A stretch of DNA of 5,100 bases from an uncultured Clostridia bacterium. GTDB taxonomy: Bacteria > Bacillota > Clostridia > TANB77 > CAG-508. Of this stretch, positions 3,677 to 5,100 are shown one piece after another (positions within the stretch are counted from its first letter, which is position 1; the number at the start of each line of letters is the position of its first letter). Position numbers and translations under genes: made by a program. The stretch is taken from NCBI GenBank assembly GCA_944393455.1, contig CALYAH010000053.1:1-5100 (forward strand). Direction: 5' to 3'. The notes beneath the pieces were generated by a model that was not told where the DNA came from, did not search any database, and worked only from the letters and a program-made list of their open reading frames with translations.

Positions 3677-5100
3677 GGTGTTGTAAATTCTTGCTTTAAT
3701 TCTTCTGAATCTTTATTTGGCCTATACAAACTGTATCGTTCTCTTCCTAAAGCTGTATAATAAGCCTTTTTTAATTGATCATTACTAGTTCCTGCAATAT
3801 AGGTTATAATTTCACTTGTCGAGTTTGTTCCTGTTTGTGTTACAATACTATTATAGTCCCCAAGTTCAATCCTTGGATAATAATATACCATATTATATGT
3901 ACCATTAGATGCATCTACTAATTCTTCTATTCCTTTTCTTTCAAAATCTATATTCCATGCTCCCATTTCTGCAGTTTTTCCTCCGGTGGTAAATTCTGTT
4001 GATGTAGGTCTATAATAATTGTCGCCTGAAATGATATAAATAGATTCTTCTGTAACTAATTCTTCATTTTTATTGTTATTTACAATAGAGTATCCATTAT
4101 AAATTTTTCCACCTATACTTAATCCTTGCATAAAACTTATAATTGATATATTATTCAATAGTTTATCCCATTCATCTTCTCGTAATTCTGGCATTTGGAA
4201 ATTAGCTTTTGTTGAAGGTCCATAATAATTATAGTTGGCAATTGCTATTGATAAATTTTTTTCTATACTATATCTTATAACTGCTAATCTATGTTGATTA
4301 AAATCAGAATATGCATCTTCTATATTTTTTCCATCTTTATAAAAATTAAATATTTCATATCCACCATACATACCGTCAATTGGATCTCCATTTTCGTCTA
4401 CAGCACTTGCTGATGTTAAACCTTCTAGTTCAAGAGCATCGATTTTTTGTTTAAAATCTGCTGCCTCTGTATAATATTTTACAGCTGCATAATTATCTCC
4501 ATCAATATAATTTGCCGTTTGATCTGTAATTTTAGTTCCATTTAATAGAGAAAACCATGTGTTATCATTATCTTTATAATATTTAACTCCATTTATTTTT
4601 ACATAAGTGTAACGATTTCTTCCAATATATTCTTGTAATGCTGCTTCTCCTGTAATATCCGTACCTCTATAAGTTGCCGTTGTACCATTTCCAGTAACAT
4701 CATTTAATAGATAACCAGATTCATAGATAGCATTTCCGCTAGCATCTGTTCCTTGGATTACTATATAATTATCCATTGCATAATTTATAACAAAATCCAT
4801 TCCATTGTATTGATATCGGCAACTATAATAAATATACGGCTTTAAGCCTGATATTTTTTCACCATTTTTATATGTAGCACTATTTACAAAATTATCATTT
4901 GGATCTAATGTATTAATAAATGGTGAGTAGATATAGTATCCATCATACATAGTATATACCAATGCTGGAACATATTCTTTTAATTGTTCTTGTCCATATC
5001 CAGAAACATTAAAATTACTTGCAATTGAATTAAAAAATGTATTAACAGATGCACTTATATCTCTCAATTTCGAATTTGTTAAACTTGATGTAGCACTATT
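3673..5100 (-). CDS. Large Tyr/Asn-rich protein of unknown function, C-terminal 475 residues
   Basis: The frame is open through the right edge, so the N-terminus is missing. A TTG at 5067 is not a credible start: codons upstream of it (N-S-A-T-S-S-L-T-N-S-K) continue the same frame, and I see no ribosome binding site. Seen: an opening predicted helix (RDISASVNTFFNSIASNF), then QEQLKEYVPALVYTMYDGYYIYSPF, then a long beta-like region rich in Tyr, Asn, Gly, Asp and Thr with one cysteine (YSCRY) and no membrane segment. A more helical part follows (DFNQHRLAVIRYSIEKNLSIAIANYNYYG and LLNNISIISFMQGLSIGGKIYNGYSIV). The C-terminus is charged (RPNKDSEELKQEFTTP). The composition suggests an exported or envelope-attached protein, perhaps held by an N-terminal membrane helix outside the window. 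I have a vague impression of similar proteins in clostridia but cannot name a family. It lies upstream of spoIVB on the same strand, 116 bases apart. Confidence 0.85.
   Translation of the reverse strand, partial: NSATSSLTNSKLRDISASVNTFFNSIASNFNVSGYGQEQLKEYVPALVYTMYDGYYIYSPFINTLDPNDNFVNSATYKNGEKISGLKPYIYYSCRYQYNGMDFVINYAMDNYIVIQGTDASGNAIYESGYLLNDVTGNGTTATYRGTDITGEAALQEYIGRNRYTYVKINGVKYYKDNDNTWFSLLNGTKITDQTANYIDGDNYAAVKYYTEAADFKQKIDALELEGLTSASAVDENGDPIDGMYGGYEIFNFYKDGKNIEDAYSDFNQHRLAVIRYSIEKNLSIAIANYNYYGPSTKANFQMPELREDEWDKLLNNISIISFMQGLSIGGKIYNGYSIVNNNKNEELVTEESIYIISGDNYYRPTSTEFTTGGKTAEMGAWNIDFERKGIEELVDASNGTYNMVYYYPRIELGDYNSIVTQTGTNSTSEIITYIAGTSNDQLKKAYYTALGRERYSLYRPNKDSEELKQEFTTP

Overview
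This window is strongly A+T-rich. Its gene content points to an endospore-forming, Gram-positive, low-GC member of the Clostridia. It holds the start of spoVG, a MurC cell-wall ligase of the clostridial 'EACEY' type, and a complete SpoIVB sporulation signalling protease. Ribosome binding sites are strong AGGAGG types, intrinsic terminators are AT-rich, and promoter-like sites fit sigma-A, sigma-H and sigma-G. No mobile element, tRNA, rRNA or CRISPR array is visible. An exact species cannot be read from the sequence.

Layout, left to right. (1) Bases 1-78, minus strand: the first 26 codons of spoVG, which runs off the left edge. (2) Bases 79-383: a divergent control region with a very good sigma-H-type promoter for spoVG, a long AT-rich inverted repeat, and a sigma-A promoter (TTGAAA-17-TATAAT) for the gene to its right. 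(3) Bases 384-1700, plus strand: murC, with every ligase motif present but a stretch of about 25 residues apparently missing from the UDP-binding domain. (4) Bases 1712-1743: a hairpin that should terminate from both sides, because murC and the next gene converge here. (5) Bases 1731-2150, minus strand: a small coiled-coil protein of unknown function with 21-bp tandem repeats. (6) Bases 2165-2323: a terminator for spoIVB whose distal arm also contains the -35 box of the coiled-coil gene's promoter. (7) Bases 2324-3556, minus strand: spoIVB with an intact catalytic triad, behind a probable sigma-G promoter. (8) Bases 3673-5100, minus strand: the C-terminal 475 residues of a large unrecognised Tyr/Asn-rich protein that begins beyond the right edge.

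Three of the five genes link to sporulation or envelope building. SpoVG is an early-sporulation and cell-division RNA/DNA-binding regulator, MurC builds the peptidoglycan precursor, and SpoIVB signals from the forespore to activate sigma-K in the mother cell. The promoters match that division of labour: sigma-H for spoVG, sigma-A for murC, sigma-G for spoIVB. I see no convincing new multi-gene system. The points most worth a second look are the shortened UDP-binding domain of MurC, the shared terminator/promoter sequence, the divergent inverted repeat, and the unidentified large protein.
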